This document shows, piece by piece, positions 57,197-64,000 of a stretch of DNA of 64,000 nt. The notes under the pieces are model-generated. The model was given only the letters and a program-made list of their open reading frames with translations, searched no databases and was not told the origin of the DNA. The position numbers and the translations under genes were made by a program. Position 1 is the stretch's first letter. The number at the start of each line of letters is the position of its first letter. Source of the stretch: Paenarthrobacter nicotinovorans (GTDB lineage: Bacteria; Actinomycetota; Actinomycetes; Actinomycetales; Micrococcaceae); assembly GCF_021919345.1 (NCBI RefSeq), contig NZ_CP089293.1, positions 4,216,001 to 4,280,000 on the forward strand, given 5' to 3'.

Positions 57197-58138
57197 TTAC
57201 TTTCCTTCCGGGGCGGCAGAGACAGGCTCACCGGACATATGGGATTGGTACTCCACTTCGTCCTTGGTGAGATTGAAGTAGGCATCTTCCAGCGAGGAAA
57301 CCTGCGGCGTCAGTTCGTAGACCAGTACGTTGTTGTCCAAGGCAACCTGGGCGATCTCACGCGGTTGCAGACCCACCACTTCCAGGGTCTCCGTCTGGCT
57401 CTGGTCCACCCGGACACCGTCTCCCACCAGCAAGGCCGACAGCTGGCTGGCAGCTGAGGTACGGACCAACGTTTTGGCCTGCTGGGCTCCGGCGATGATG
57501 TCCTGCACAGGAGCATCCGCGATGATCCTGCCCCGGCCGATCACAATCAGGTGGTCGGCGGTCTGCGCCATTTCGCTCATCAAGTGCGACGAAAGGAAAA
57601 CGGTCTTGCCCTGGCTGGCCAGGTACTTGACCAGATTGCGCACCCACAGCACGCCTTCAGGATCGAGTCCGTTGACGGGCTCGTCGAGGATGAGGGTCTG
57701 AGGGTCACCGAGGAGTGCGGCTGCAATGCCAAGGCGCTGGCCCATACCCAGCGAGAATCCCCCAGCCTTCTTCTTCGCCACGGCGCCGAGCCCGGTCATC
57801 TCAATGACCTCGTGAACGCGGGCGGTAGGAATGCTGTGCGTTGCAGCCATGGCCAGCAGGTGGTTGTAGGCACTGCGGCTGGTGTGGACAGCCTTGGCAT
57901 CCAGCAAGGCACCTACCTGGTGCAGGGGAGCCTTGTGCTGCGCATAGTGCAGGCCGTTGACCGTGACGTCGCCCGATGTGGGAGAGTCAAGCCCCATGAT
58001 CATGCGCATCGTGGTGGACTTGCCGGCACCGTTCGGGCCCAGGAAGCCCGTCACCCGTCCAGCCTGGACAGTGAAACTGACACCGCCGACGGCAGTTTTC
58101 TGGCCGTAGACCTTAGTCAGGCCCTTTGCTTCGATCAT
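57197..58138 (-). CDS. ABC exporter ATP-binding protein
   Basis: A 313-residue ATPase, partner of the ABC-2 permease. Walker A is GPNGAGKST, the signature LGMGQRLGIAAAL, Walker B TLILDEPVNGLDPEG and the switch His in VFLSSHLMSEMAQT. The C-terminal 90 residues after the motor (VGLQPREIAQVALDNNVLVY) match the DrrA-like extension of drug-export ATPases. The start at 58138 has a GAGGAGGGG site upstream; the earlier open frame has none. First gene of the ABC-kinase-regulator run. Confidence 0.92.
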   Translation of the reverse strand: MIEAKGLTKVYGQKTAVGGVSFTVQAGRVTGFLGPNGAGKSTTMRMIMGLDSPTSGDVTVNGLHYAQHKAPLHQVGALLDAKAVHTSRSAYNHLLAMAATHSIPTARVHEVIEMTGLGAVAKKKAGGFSLGMGQRLGIAAALLGDPQTLILDEPVNGLDPEGVLWVRNLVKYLASQGKTVFLSSHLMSEMAQTADHLIVIGRGRIIADAPVQDIIAGAQQAKTLVRTSAASQLSALLVGDGVRVDQSQTETLEVVGLQPREIAQVALDNNVLVYELTPQVSSLEDAYFNLTKDEVEYQSHMSGEPVSAAPEGK

Positions 58139-58291
58139 GGAAGCGTTCCCCTCCTCGGAGCACATAAATGTGCAGGTGAGTTTTGAATGTACTCACCACG
58201 CTACTCAGGGAGGCCGCCCAAATCGCCTGTCTCAGGGATGATTCAGGGTTCAGTCAGGGTAGTCCTACCGGATGACCCCGGTCAGTCCGCT

Positions 58292-59797
58292 TCAGTCAGC
58301 CACCGGAAGCGACGAGTACACGCGCAGGACGCGAGGCTTCACCGTGAAGGTAGCCGAGCGGACTCCAGGCGTAGGTTCACCGTCGACGGCCAGCACCAAC
58401 GGCTGCCCAATGGCTTCGACGGTAATCTCTGTAGCCTCGGCAAGGTGGGTGACCTTCGAGGCCGACACGGTGCCGGTAACGACGGCCCACAGCAAACGCG
58501 CACGTGCGAATGGTTCGTCCGCCGTGATCATGCGGAGGTCGAACACACCATCATCCAGCACAGGACGGCGGATGGGCGCATGGTCGCTGGGATAGAACCT
58601 TCCCCTGCCCATGTAGAGAATCCAGAGCTTGTGCTTTTGTCCGTTCACCGTGAGCGTGGTGGGGGAATTCACGCCGAAGGTCCGGAGCGATGCCACCACA
58701 CTTGCGAGCGGCTTGCCCATGGCCGGCTGCAGGCGCTCACGCCGCCTGACCAGATTGGGGTACACGCCCACACTCGCCGTATTCAGCATGGCCAGCTCCG
58801 AGGTCTCCGGCTTCTCAACGAGGCCGCGCTGGACAACAACATGGCCCAGGTCCACGGACGCTGCGAAACCATTGGCCAAGGCGTCCAGGACGTCCTCGAT
58901 CGAGCGGGCGCCGAGATCGCGCGCGAAGTGATTCAGCGTCCCTCCCGGCAGAACCGCCAGAGGCAGTGAATGTTCGACGGCGGCAGCAGCCGCCGCTCCC
59001 ACCGTTCCGTCGCCGCCCCATACGCCCAGCGCTACGGTTCCGGGCCGGGTTGCTGCGGCCTTGACCTCTTCGGCGACATCCTCCCCTTCGGAAATCTCTC
59101 GTATATAAGCCTTGGGGAATACTCGTCGCAGCAGTTCTCCGGTTTCGGGGGAGTAGGACCCGCCCAGGACGTTGACCGCGATACTCAGCCCCTCGCCGTC
59201 GTGAATTGCCGGAACCTCAGCGGGGGTGCGGCGGGGAGTCGGCTCCGCCGGGCGGGCAGGCCACCACTTACGCGTGAGAAATGCGGCGCCGGCACCCAAA
59301 GCCGAGCCAAAGACGACGTCGGATGGCCAGTGGGCACCCGTGTGCACCCGCGAGTAGGCCACCCCCACGGCGATGGGCGCCAATGCAACCCCTATCGCAG
59401 GCGAGACGATTCCTGCGCCCACCGCGAAGGCCACAGCGGACGCAGAGTGGCCGGATGGCATCGAAGAGCTTGTGGGCTGCGGATTCACGAACCGGAACAA
59501 CGGCAGATGTTCAGGAAGCGGCCGCCTGCGGGGCAAAGCCCGCTTGAAAATGACGTTGGTAACGCCGGAAGCAACACCCAGTGCGAGCAAGCCATGGAGC
59601 GCCGCCCTGCGGGGTTTCCCTGGAACCGTCGCCATGATCCCGGCAATGCCGAACCACAGCTTGCCTTTCGTCGCCGCGGACGAAAGCCGCCGGAAGAAGA
59701 CGTCATGGTCGCCCTGCGGTTGCCGGGAAACAGCCCGCACCAGGAAGTGGTCGAGTTTGACAACACGTTTGGGACCTTTGCCCACGAAGCCTCGCAT
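58292..59797 (-). CDS. Fused PAP2 phosphatase / diacylglycerol kinase-like protein
   Basis: A 501-residue two-domain protein. The N-terminal PAP2 membrane phosphatase (about 1-190) has all three motifs: KRALPRRRP, SMPSGHSAS and YSRVHTGAHWPSDV. The C-terminal DAGK catalytic domain (about 205-500) has the intact GVWGGDGTVGAAA and LPGGTLNHFARDLG motifs and VLAVDGEPTPG near the end. It could both phosphorylate and dephosphorylate lipids or isoprenoid alcohols. It has a leaderless promoter facing that of the second PAP2 gene; 55 bp separate the two. Confidence 0.93.
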   Translation of the reverse strand: MRGFVGKGPKRVVKLDHFLVRAVSRQPQGDHDVFFRRLSSAATKGKLWFGIAGIMATVPGKPRRAALHGLLALGVASGVTNVIFKRALPRRRPLPEHLPLFRFVNPQPTSSSMPSGHSASAVAFAVGAGIVSPAIGVALAPIAVGVAYSRVHTGAHWPSDVVFGSALGAGAAFLTRKWWPARPAEPTPRRTPAEVPAIHDGEGLSIAVNVLGGSYSPETGELLRRVFPKAYIREISEGEDVAEEVKAAATRPGTVALGVWGGDGTVGAAAAAAVEHSLPLAVLPGGTLNHFARDLGARSIEDVLDALANGFAASVDLGHVVVQRGLVEKPETSELAMLNTASVGVYPNLVRRRERLQPAMGKPLASVVASLRTFGVNSPTTLTVNGQKHKLWILYMGRGRFYPSDHAPIRRPVLDDGVFDLRMITADEPFARARLLWAVVTGTVSASKVTHLAEATEITVEAIGQPLVLAVDGEPTPGVRSATFTVKPRVLRVYSSLPVAD

Positions 59798-59803
59798 CCC
59801 TTC

Positions 59804-59809
59804 ACAGTA
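59804..59809 (-). promoter_or_regulatory. Leaderless -10 element of the fused PAP2/DAGK gene
   Basis: TACTGT on the minus strand, six bases before the ATG at 59797; the spacer GAAGGG could also be read as a too-close ribosome-binding site. Confidence 0.5.
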
Positions 59810-59840
59810 TCGCCTGCCGGTACTGCAGGGCCGCCATGGC

Positions 59841-59846
59841 TACGAT
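59841..59846 (+). promoter_or_regulatory. Leaderless -10 element of the PAP2 gene
   Basis: TACGAT, six bases before the ATG at 59853. It decides this start among several in-frame codons. Confidence 0.55.
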
Positions 59847-59852
59847 GAGTTG

Positions 59853-60557
59853 ATGATTCGCGTCCTGACTCCCCGAAGGCAACCGGACTGGAAGCTGCTT
59901 GCCCCTGGAATATTGCTGCTGTGTGCGTTTGTGGTTCCGGGAGTCATGATCCTGGCAGGACAGGGCCAACCTGCCTTCAACAGCGTAGACACCTGGTGGC
60001 AGGCCTTCTCCTTTACGTTGCACTCTCCCTTCTGGGATGGCGTCAACGGGATCCTCAACTGGGTGGGCTACGTGGGGATGCTGTCGGCCCAGGGAGTGCT
60101 GGCCCTCGCCTTGGTGGCTTGGAAACGTCCGGTGACGGCGTTATTCGTTGCGGGCTCCGGAATAGCCACACTGGCGCTCACCCAGCTGGCCAAAGTCGTA
60201 GTAGGCCGGGAAAGGCCTGTGGGGGCCAAGGTCCTCACCGATACCGGTTCATACCCTTCCGGGCATGTATCCGCCACCACCGCCTTCCTGGTGGTTCTGG
60301 CTGTCCTCGCCGGCCGCTGGTGGATGACGACATTGGCCGCATTGGGCATCATCGCCATGATGATCAGCCGGACGTACCTCTCCGCGCACTGGCTGAGCGA
60401 TGTCCTGGGCGGTGCCTGCCTGGCCGCCGGCTTGGTGCTCTTGGCTTGGTGGCGATTCCAGGACGTATGCATTCGGGAGAATGCTTCGTTGGATGGCAGG
60501 ACTATTTGGGCGGCAAGGGCTTCGCGACGCCGGCAAGCAGGAGAGCCAGCAGAATAG
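59853..60557 (+). CDS. PAP2 family membrane phosphatase
   Basis: A 234-residue membrane phosphatase with about six helices. Motifs are KVVVGRERP, SYPSGHVSATTAF and SRTYLSAHWLSDVLGG. Likely substrates are phosphatidic acid or undecaprenyl pyrophosphate. The C-terminus is basic and runs 56 bases into the 3' end of the convergent MFS gene. The frame is open far upstream, opposite the PAP2/DAGK gene; that part is not coding. Confidence 0.92.
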   Translation: MIRVLTPRRQPDWKLLAPGILLLCAFVVPGVMILAGQGQPAFNSVDTWWQAFSFTLHSPFWDGVNGILNWVGYVGMLSAQGVLALALVAWKRPVTALFVAGSGIATLALTQLAKVVVGRERPVGAKVLTDTGSYPSGHVSATTAFLVVLAVLAGRWWMTTLAALGIIAMMISRTYLSAHWLSDVLGGACLAAGLVLLAWWRFQDVCIRENASLDGRTIWAARASRRRQAGEPAE

Positions 60558-61689
60558 GCGCCCCAATGGCCAGCAAGGCCAGGTGGATTCCTGTTTGGTC
60601 TCCCAAGTAGCCCAGCAGCGGCGGTCCTGCCAGGAAGGCAATGTAGCCGATGGTGGAAACTACGGAGACCCTGGCAGCGGCGTGTTTGGGATCATCGGCA
60701 GCCGCAGACATACCCATGGGGAAGGCCAGCGCCGCCCCAATGCCCCAGAGAGCCGCGCCGACTCCGGCCAAAACCACGTTGCCCGCGAATACGAACAGGG
60801 CCAGGCCCAAGGCGGCTGCGGCCATGCTGGCGCGGAGAACGGCTACCCGGCCAAACTTGTCGATCGCCTTACCGCCAAGGAACCGCATGATGGTCATGGC
60901 CAGGACAAACAGGGCGAACAGCAAAGCGCCGGTGGACTCTGAAGCACCCAGCCCGTCCACCGCTGCCTTGGCGATCCAGTCATTGCCCGCACCCTCGGTG
61001 AGCGTGGCACCCAGGACCACGACGCCGATCAGCAGCGTCCTGCCATCCCGCCAAGCCGTGGGACCCTTGGCGGCCGGCCCGCCGCCGTCGTGAATTTCCA
61101 CCGCTTCATGCGGCAAAAAGTACTTGGGGACGGTCAGGGCCAACGCGACAGCGACGGCGGCGATGACCAGCAAGTGCTCGGGCAGGCCGACTCCCAGTTG
61201 GGACAACCCCGCACCGATCAGCGCGCCGAGGAAGGCCCCGCCGCTGAATGCCGCGTGGAACTGCGGCATGATGGTCCGCTCTAGCCGGTGTTCGACGTCG
61301 GCGCCTTCAATGTTCTGGGCTACGTCCCACAGGCCAATGCCGATGCCGAAGAAGAAGAGCGCTACGGCTGTGGCCGGCACGGACGCGGCCATCAGGGAGA
61401 ACGCAATTGCCGCACCCGCGGCTCCTGCCACGATGCCGGCCAACCGAACCGTGTTCGCCGTGCCGATCCGGCCCACCACCCAACCCGCAGACGGCAGCGC
61501 CAGCAACGAGCCAACCGCGGTGCAGAGCAAGAGCGTGCCCATCTGGCCGGACGTGAGGTTGAGCGCTTCGGTCACAGCCGGAATGCGGGCTGCCCAACTG
61601 GCGAAGACCAGACCGTTCATGCCGAAGATCAGGAACGTCGCCACTGCCGCGGCCCTGACGTTGGTGGTGCTTCTGGTGTTGGTGGTCAT
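60502..61689 (-). CDS. MFS transporter
   Basis: A 395-residue 12-helix carrier. The opening FLIFGMNGLVFASWAARIPA resembles the FucP/YbjJ-like inner-membrane MFS group; the helix 2-3 loop SAGWVVGRIGTANTVRLAG and helix 8-9 loop GGKAIDKFGRVAVLRAS are basic as expected. The ATG at 61689 overlaps the stop codon of the DeoR regulator gene, which makes the carrier the main target of that regulator. Substrate unknown; sugar import or export is plausible given DeoR control. Its 3' end overlaps the PAP2 gene on the other strand. Confidence 0.88.
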   Translation of the reverse strand: MTTNTRSTTNVRAAAVATFLIFGMNGLVFASWAARIPAVTEALNLTSGQMGTLLLCTAVGSLLALPSAGWVVGRIGTANTVRLAGIVAGAAGAAIAFSLMAASVPATAVALFFFGIGIGLWDVAQNIEGADVEHRLERTIMPQFHAAFSGGAFLGALIGAGLSQLGVGLPEHLLVIAAVAVALALTVPKYFLPHEAVEIHDGGGPAAKGPTAWRDGRTLLIGVVVLGATLTEGAGNDWIAKAAVDGLGASESTGALLFALFVLAMTIMRFLGGKAIDKFGRVAVLRASMAAAALGLALFVFAGNVVLAGVGAALWGIGAALAFPMGMSAAADDPKHAAARVSVVSTIGYIAFLAGPPLLGYLGDQTGIHLALLAIGAPILLALLLAGVAKPLPPK

Positions 61690-62453
61690 GCAATCACAAC
61701 TTCCACGGAGAGTTTGTTGAGCTGGGCAAGGTCTTCGGGGGATGGTTCCAGGTCCGTCACGATGACGTCCACGCTGTCCATCGCGGCAACCAGGGCCCTG
61801 GCGCCGGCATTCCATTTGCTTCCCGCGGCCGCGACGATCACGCGCGACGCCGACTCCAGACCGGCACGCTTCACGGCGGCGTCATCGAGGTCGTGAGCCA
61901 GCAGGCCGTCTTTGAGGTTGAGCGCGCAAGGGGTTACGACGGCGGTGTCGAACCTAAGCGAGCGGACGTTGGCTTCCGCCATGGGTCCCCTGAAAGACTG
62001 CTCACCCGGGGTGAACCGGCCACCTGGGAGGATGAGTTCAGGAGCCCGGCCCTCCGAGGATTGCGTGAGGGCTTGGACGCCGTGCAAGGACATCGGCATG
62101 ACCGTGAGCTCTCGTGTGCTGAGCCGGCGTGCGATTTCCGTGGCAGTGGATCCGCTGTCCAGCCACACGTGTTCGCGATCCCTGATGAGTCCATCCACGG
62201 CTTTGGCTATGCGGGCTTTGGCCTCGTGGTCCTCGAGTTCGCGCTGCCCGTAGCCGGGGTTCTCTCCACGGGCCAGGAGGCTGCGGGCACCCCCGTGCAC
62301 TCGCTTGAGCACACCGTTGGCTGCCAGGATCTCGAGGTCGCGGCGGATGGTCGCCCCGGAAGCTCCGGTGGTTGAGACCAGTTCGTCGACGGTTACTTCT
62401 TCTTGTCCGCGCAGCAGTTCGGCGATGAGCCTGTGGCGGTCAGTGGTTCCCAT
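61686..62453 (-). CDS. DeoR/GlpR family transcriptional regulator
   Basis: A 255-residue repressor. The N-terminal helix-turn-helix contains GTTDRHRLIAELLRGQEEVT and TTGASGATIRRDLEILAANG; the effector domain is DeoRC-like, with VWLDSGSTATEIARRL and IVAAAGSKW..., typical sugar-phosphate-binding parts. It is transcribed with the MFS carrier through an ATGA overlap. A long palindrome lies upstream of its leaderless promoter, so autoregulation is likely. Confidence 0.92.
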   Translation of the reverse strand: MGTTDRHRLIAELLRGQEEVTVDELVSTTGASGATIRRDLEILAANGVLKRVHGGARSLLARGENPGYGQRELEDHEAKARIAKAVDGLIRDREHVWLDSGSTATEIARRLSTRELTVMPMSLHGVQALTQSSEGRAPELILPGGRFTPGEQSFRGPMAEANVRSLRFDTAVVTPCALNLKDGLLAHDLDDAAVKRAGLESASRVIVAAAGSKWNAGARALVAAMDSVDVIVTDLEPSPEDLAQLNKLSVEVVIA

Positions 62454-62459
62454 GCCTCC

Positions 62460-62465
62460 ACGGTA
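62460..62465 (-). promoter_or_regulatory. Leaderless -10 element of the DeoR gene
   Basis: TACCGT on the minus strand, six bases before the ATG at 62453. The GGAGG in the spacer is one base from the ATG, too near to serve as a ribosome-binding site. Confidence 0.5.
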
Positions 62466-62472
62466 GCAGGGG

Positions 62473-62511
62473 TGTGCTCACTTAATCATGTGATGTGATC
62501 ATTTGAGCACA
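62473..62511. promoter_or_regulatory. Candidate DeoR operator
   Basis: Inverted repeat with outer arms TGTGCTCA / TGAGCACA (perfect) and further pairing inward (13 of 16 positions). It covers the -35 region of the DeoR-MFS promoter. Confidence 0.6.
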
Positions 62512-62513
62512 AA

Positions 62514-62640
62514 CCCTCGCTCACATCCCACGCCCTTCAACCCAATCCTCCCTCACATCCCACACCCTTCAACCCAACCCTCACCCACACCCCACTGCCT
62601 TCAACCCAACCCTCGCTCAGTGACCACCCGTTGGTGATCG
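62514..62640 (-). repeat. 32-bp tandem repeat locus 2, inverted array
   Basis: Four degenerate units in the orientation opposite to the next array. Their CTCAC-type cores lie at 62520, 62552, 62584 and 62616, exactly 32 bp apart, each followed by a CCCTTCAACCCA-like part. Confidence 0.82.
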
Positions 62641-62685
62641 GGTAGCGGCCAACTAGGAAGCCAGCTCAAGCTCTCGCGCCGGGAC

Positions 62686-62926
62686 GTGAGCAAGCGTCCA
62701 CCCGAAGGGCTCGTTACGTGAGCAAGCGTCCACCCGAAAGGCGCGGAACGTGAGCAAGCATCCGCCCGAAAGGCGCGGAACGTGAGCAAGCATCCACCCG
62801 AAAGGCGCGGAACGTGAACAAGCGTCCGCCCGAAAGGCCTGTTACGTGAGCAAGCGTCCGCCCGAAAGGCCTGTTACGTGAGCAAGCATCCACCCGAAAG
62901 GCGCGGAACGTGAGGAAGCGTCCGGT
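62686..62926 (+). repeat. 32-bp tandem repeat locus 2, direct array
   Basis: Seven full contiguous 32-bp units (from 62686, 62718, 62750, 62782, 62814, 62846 and 62878) and a partial eighth. The consensus opens GTGAGCAAGCRTCCRCCCGA and ends GGCGCGGAAC or GGCCTGTTAC. There are no spacers. The array ends two bases before the ABC-F stop codon. Confidence 0.95.
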
Positions 62927-62927
62927 G

Positions 62928-64000
62928 TCAGCGGGCGCGCTCTACCCGCTTTTCGTCCCACACGGGCTCTTCGGATTCGTACACCTTGCCGTCGGACCCG
63001 AAGATCAGGAAGCGGTCGAAGGACTTGGCGAACCAACGGTCGTGCGTGACGGCCAGGACGGTTCCCTCGAACGCGTCGATGGCACGCTCCAGGGCTTCGC
63101 CTGAGTGGAGGTCCAGGTTGTCCGTGGGCTCATCCAGCAGGAGGAGCGTGGCACCGGACAGCTGGAGCAGCAGGATCTGGAAACGTGCCTGCTGGCCACC
63201 GGACAAGGACTCGTATTTCTGCTCCGACTGACCCGCCAGGCCATAGGAATCCAAGGCTCCCGCTGCAGCCTCACGCGGAAGGCCCGAACGGTGTTCGTCG
63301 CCGCGGTGCAGAATTTCCAGCAACGTCCGGCCCAGCAGATCCGGACGGACATGCGTCTGGGCGAAGAACCCGGGCCGGATGCGTGCCCCCAGTTTCACCG
63401 ACCCTTCGTGCGGGACTTCCGCGATGACGACGTCGGACACCGGCAGGTGCTCGCGCTCCGGGTCGGTACCGCCGGTCGCGAGAAGACGCAGGAAGTGGCT
63501 CTTGCCCGAACCGTTGGATCCCAGGACGCCCACCCGGTCCCCGAACCAGATCTCCGTGGAGAACGGCTTCATGAGCCCGGTCAGTTCCAGCTTCTCTGCA
63601 ACGACGGCCCGCTTGGCGGTGCGGCCACCCTTGAGCCGCATCTTCACGTTCTGCTCGATGGGCAGGGCCTCCGGCGGCCCGGCCTCCAGGAACTTCGCAA
63701 GGCGGGTCTGCGCTGCCTGGTACCTGTTGGCCATGTCGGAGCGGAATGCCGCCTTGTTCTTGTACATGTTGACGAGTTCCTTGAGCTTGATGTGCTCCTC
63801 GTCCCAGCGTTTGCGGAGTTCCTCGAACCGGGCGTTACGGTCTGCGCGTGCTTCGACGTAGGAGCCGAAACCTCCACCGTGGATCCAAGCGCCGGCACCG
63901 TTGATGCCCGGCTCCAGTGTCACGATACGGCCGGCGGCGTTGTTGAGAAGCTCGCGGTCGTGGCTGATGAAGAGCACGGTCTTCTTGGACTCGTTGAGCT
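62928..64000 (-). CDS. ABC-F family ATPase, 5' end outside window
   Basis: The C-terminal 357 codons or so of a cytoplasmic ABC-F protein, a family acting on ribosomes (translation factors and antibiotic-resistance proteins). The segment starts in the first ATPase domain (LFISHDRELLNN), passes the inter-domain helical linker (RADRNARFEELRKRWDEEHI) and includes a full second ATPase domain: Walker A GSNGSGKSHF, signature LSGGQQARF, Walker B LLLLDEPTDNLDL. Walker A has SH in place of ST. The frame is open to the window end. No membrane segment is present. Confidence 0.92.
   Translation of the reverse strand, partial: LNESKKTVLFISHDRELLNNAAGRIVTLEPGINGAGAWIHGGGFGSYVEARADRNARFEELRKRWDEEHIKLKELVNMYKNKAAFRSDMANRYQAAQTRLAKFLEAGPPEALPIEQNVKMRLKGGRTAKRAVVAEKLELTGLMKPFSTEIWFGDRVGVLGSNGSGKSHFLRLLATGGTDPEREHLPVSDVVIAEVPHEGSVKLGARIRPGFFAQTHVRPDLLGRTLLEILHRGDEHRSGLPREAAAGALDSYGLAGQSEQKYESLSGGQQARFQILLLQLSGATLLLLDEPTDNLDLHSGEALERAIDAFEGTVLAVTHDRWFAKSFDRFLIFGSDGKVYESEEPVWDEKRVERAR

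Noticed and set aside
62514..62926. Possible CRISPR array
   Set aside because: Units are contiguous 32-bp repeats with no variable spacers and no cas genes anywhere in the window; variation is spread along the unit.
62601..63036. Short open frames with repeated RSAPFGWTLAHVT-like peptides
   Set aside because: They are translations of the 32-bp repeats; because 32 is not a multiple of three the frame changes from unit to unit, and no promoter or ribosome-binding site fits.

Overview
The window looks like chromosome from a high-GC Gram-positive bacterium of the Micrococcaceae, most likely Arthrobacter or Paenarthrobacter. The evidence is the high GC content, the rpsF-ssb-rpsR-rplI block, a 461-residue DnaB with a TTG start, the WXG100, CGNR and DUF6297 families, and an unusually large number of leaderless start signatures (TANNNT, six bases, start codon). 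This is inferred from sequence character only; no database comparison was possible.

Region 1 (1-13.5 kb) is a mixed housekeeping and accessory stretch. It holds a copper-exporting P-type ATPase (cut by the window edge), a lone WXG100 protein, drug and metabolite exporters (EamA, MATE), DoxX, an AztD-like zinc-binding lipoprotein under a Zur-like operator, and a three-gene operon built around a stand-alone PEP-utilising swivel domain with two helix-turn-helix-like proteins. A thioesterase and a VOC protein follow.

Region 2 (13.6-21.8 kb) is a coherent divergent catabolic cluster. On the minus strand are an MHS-type transporter, a split transketolase and a GntR regulator. On the plus strand are a TIM-barrel isomerase/epimerase, an SDR dehydrogenase, a fused DhaK-DhaL kinase and an RpiB-type isomerase. 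The dehydrogenase-kinase-RpiB trio matches the known D-threitol/D-erythrulose route to erythrose 4-phosphate, which transketolase would then draw into the pentose phosphate pathway. Repeated palindromes in the shared promoter are likely GntR sites.

Region 3 (22-44.4 kb) is core genome interrupted by accessory genes. dnaB lies next to a dense cluster of DnaA-box sequences. rpsF-ssb-rpsR-rplI and a tRNA-Leu(GAG) lie 17-19 kb away in the same orientation, with an IS30-family element just downstream of rplI. Between them are esterases, a CoA-transferase/HMG-CoA-lyase-like pair, an ABC exporter, a lipid-kinase-like protein and several small families.

Region 4 (44.5-64 kb) holds amino-acid and peptide functions (two APC permeases, M18 aminopeptidase, alanine-racemase-like enzyme, cyclase-family hydrolase, two convergent IclR regulators), a secreted intradiol-dioxygenase-like lipoprotein, an ABC-2 exporter with a NarL-type two-component pair, two divergent PAP2 phosphatases (one fused to a lipid-kinase domain), a DeoR-regulated MFS carrier and the end of an ABC-F ATPase.

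Two intergenic loci 54 kb apart carry arrays of a related 32-bp tandem repeat with a GTGAGCRAGCGTC-type core. They have no spacers, so they are not CRISPR arrays.
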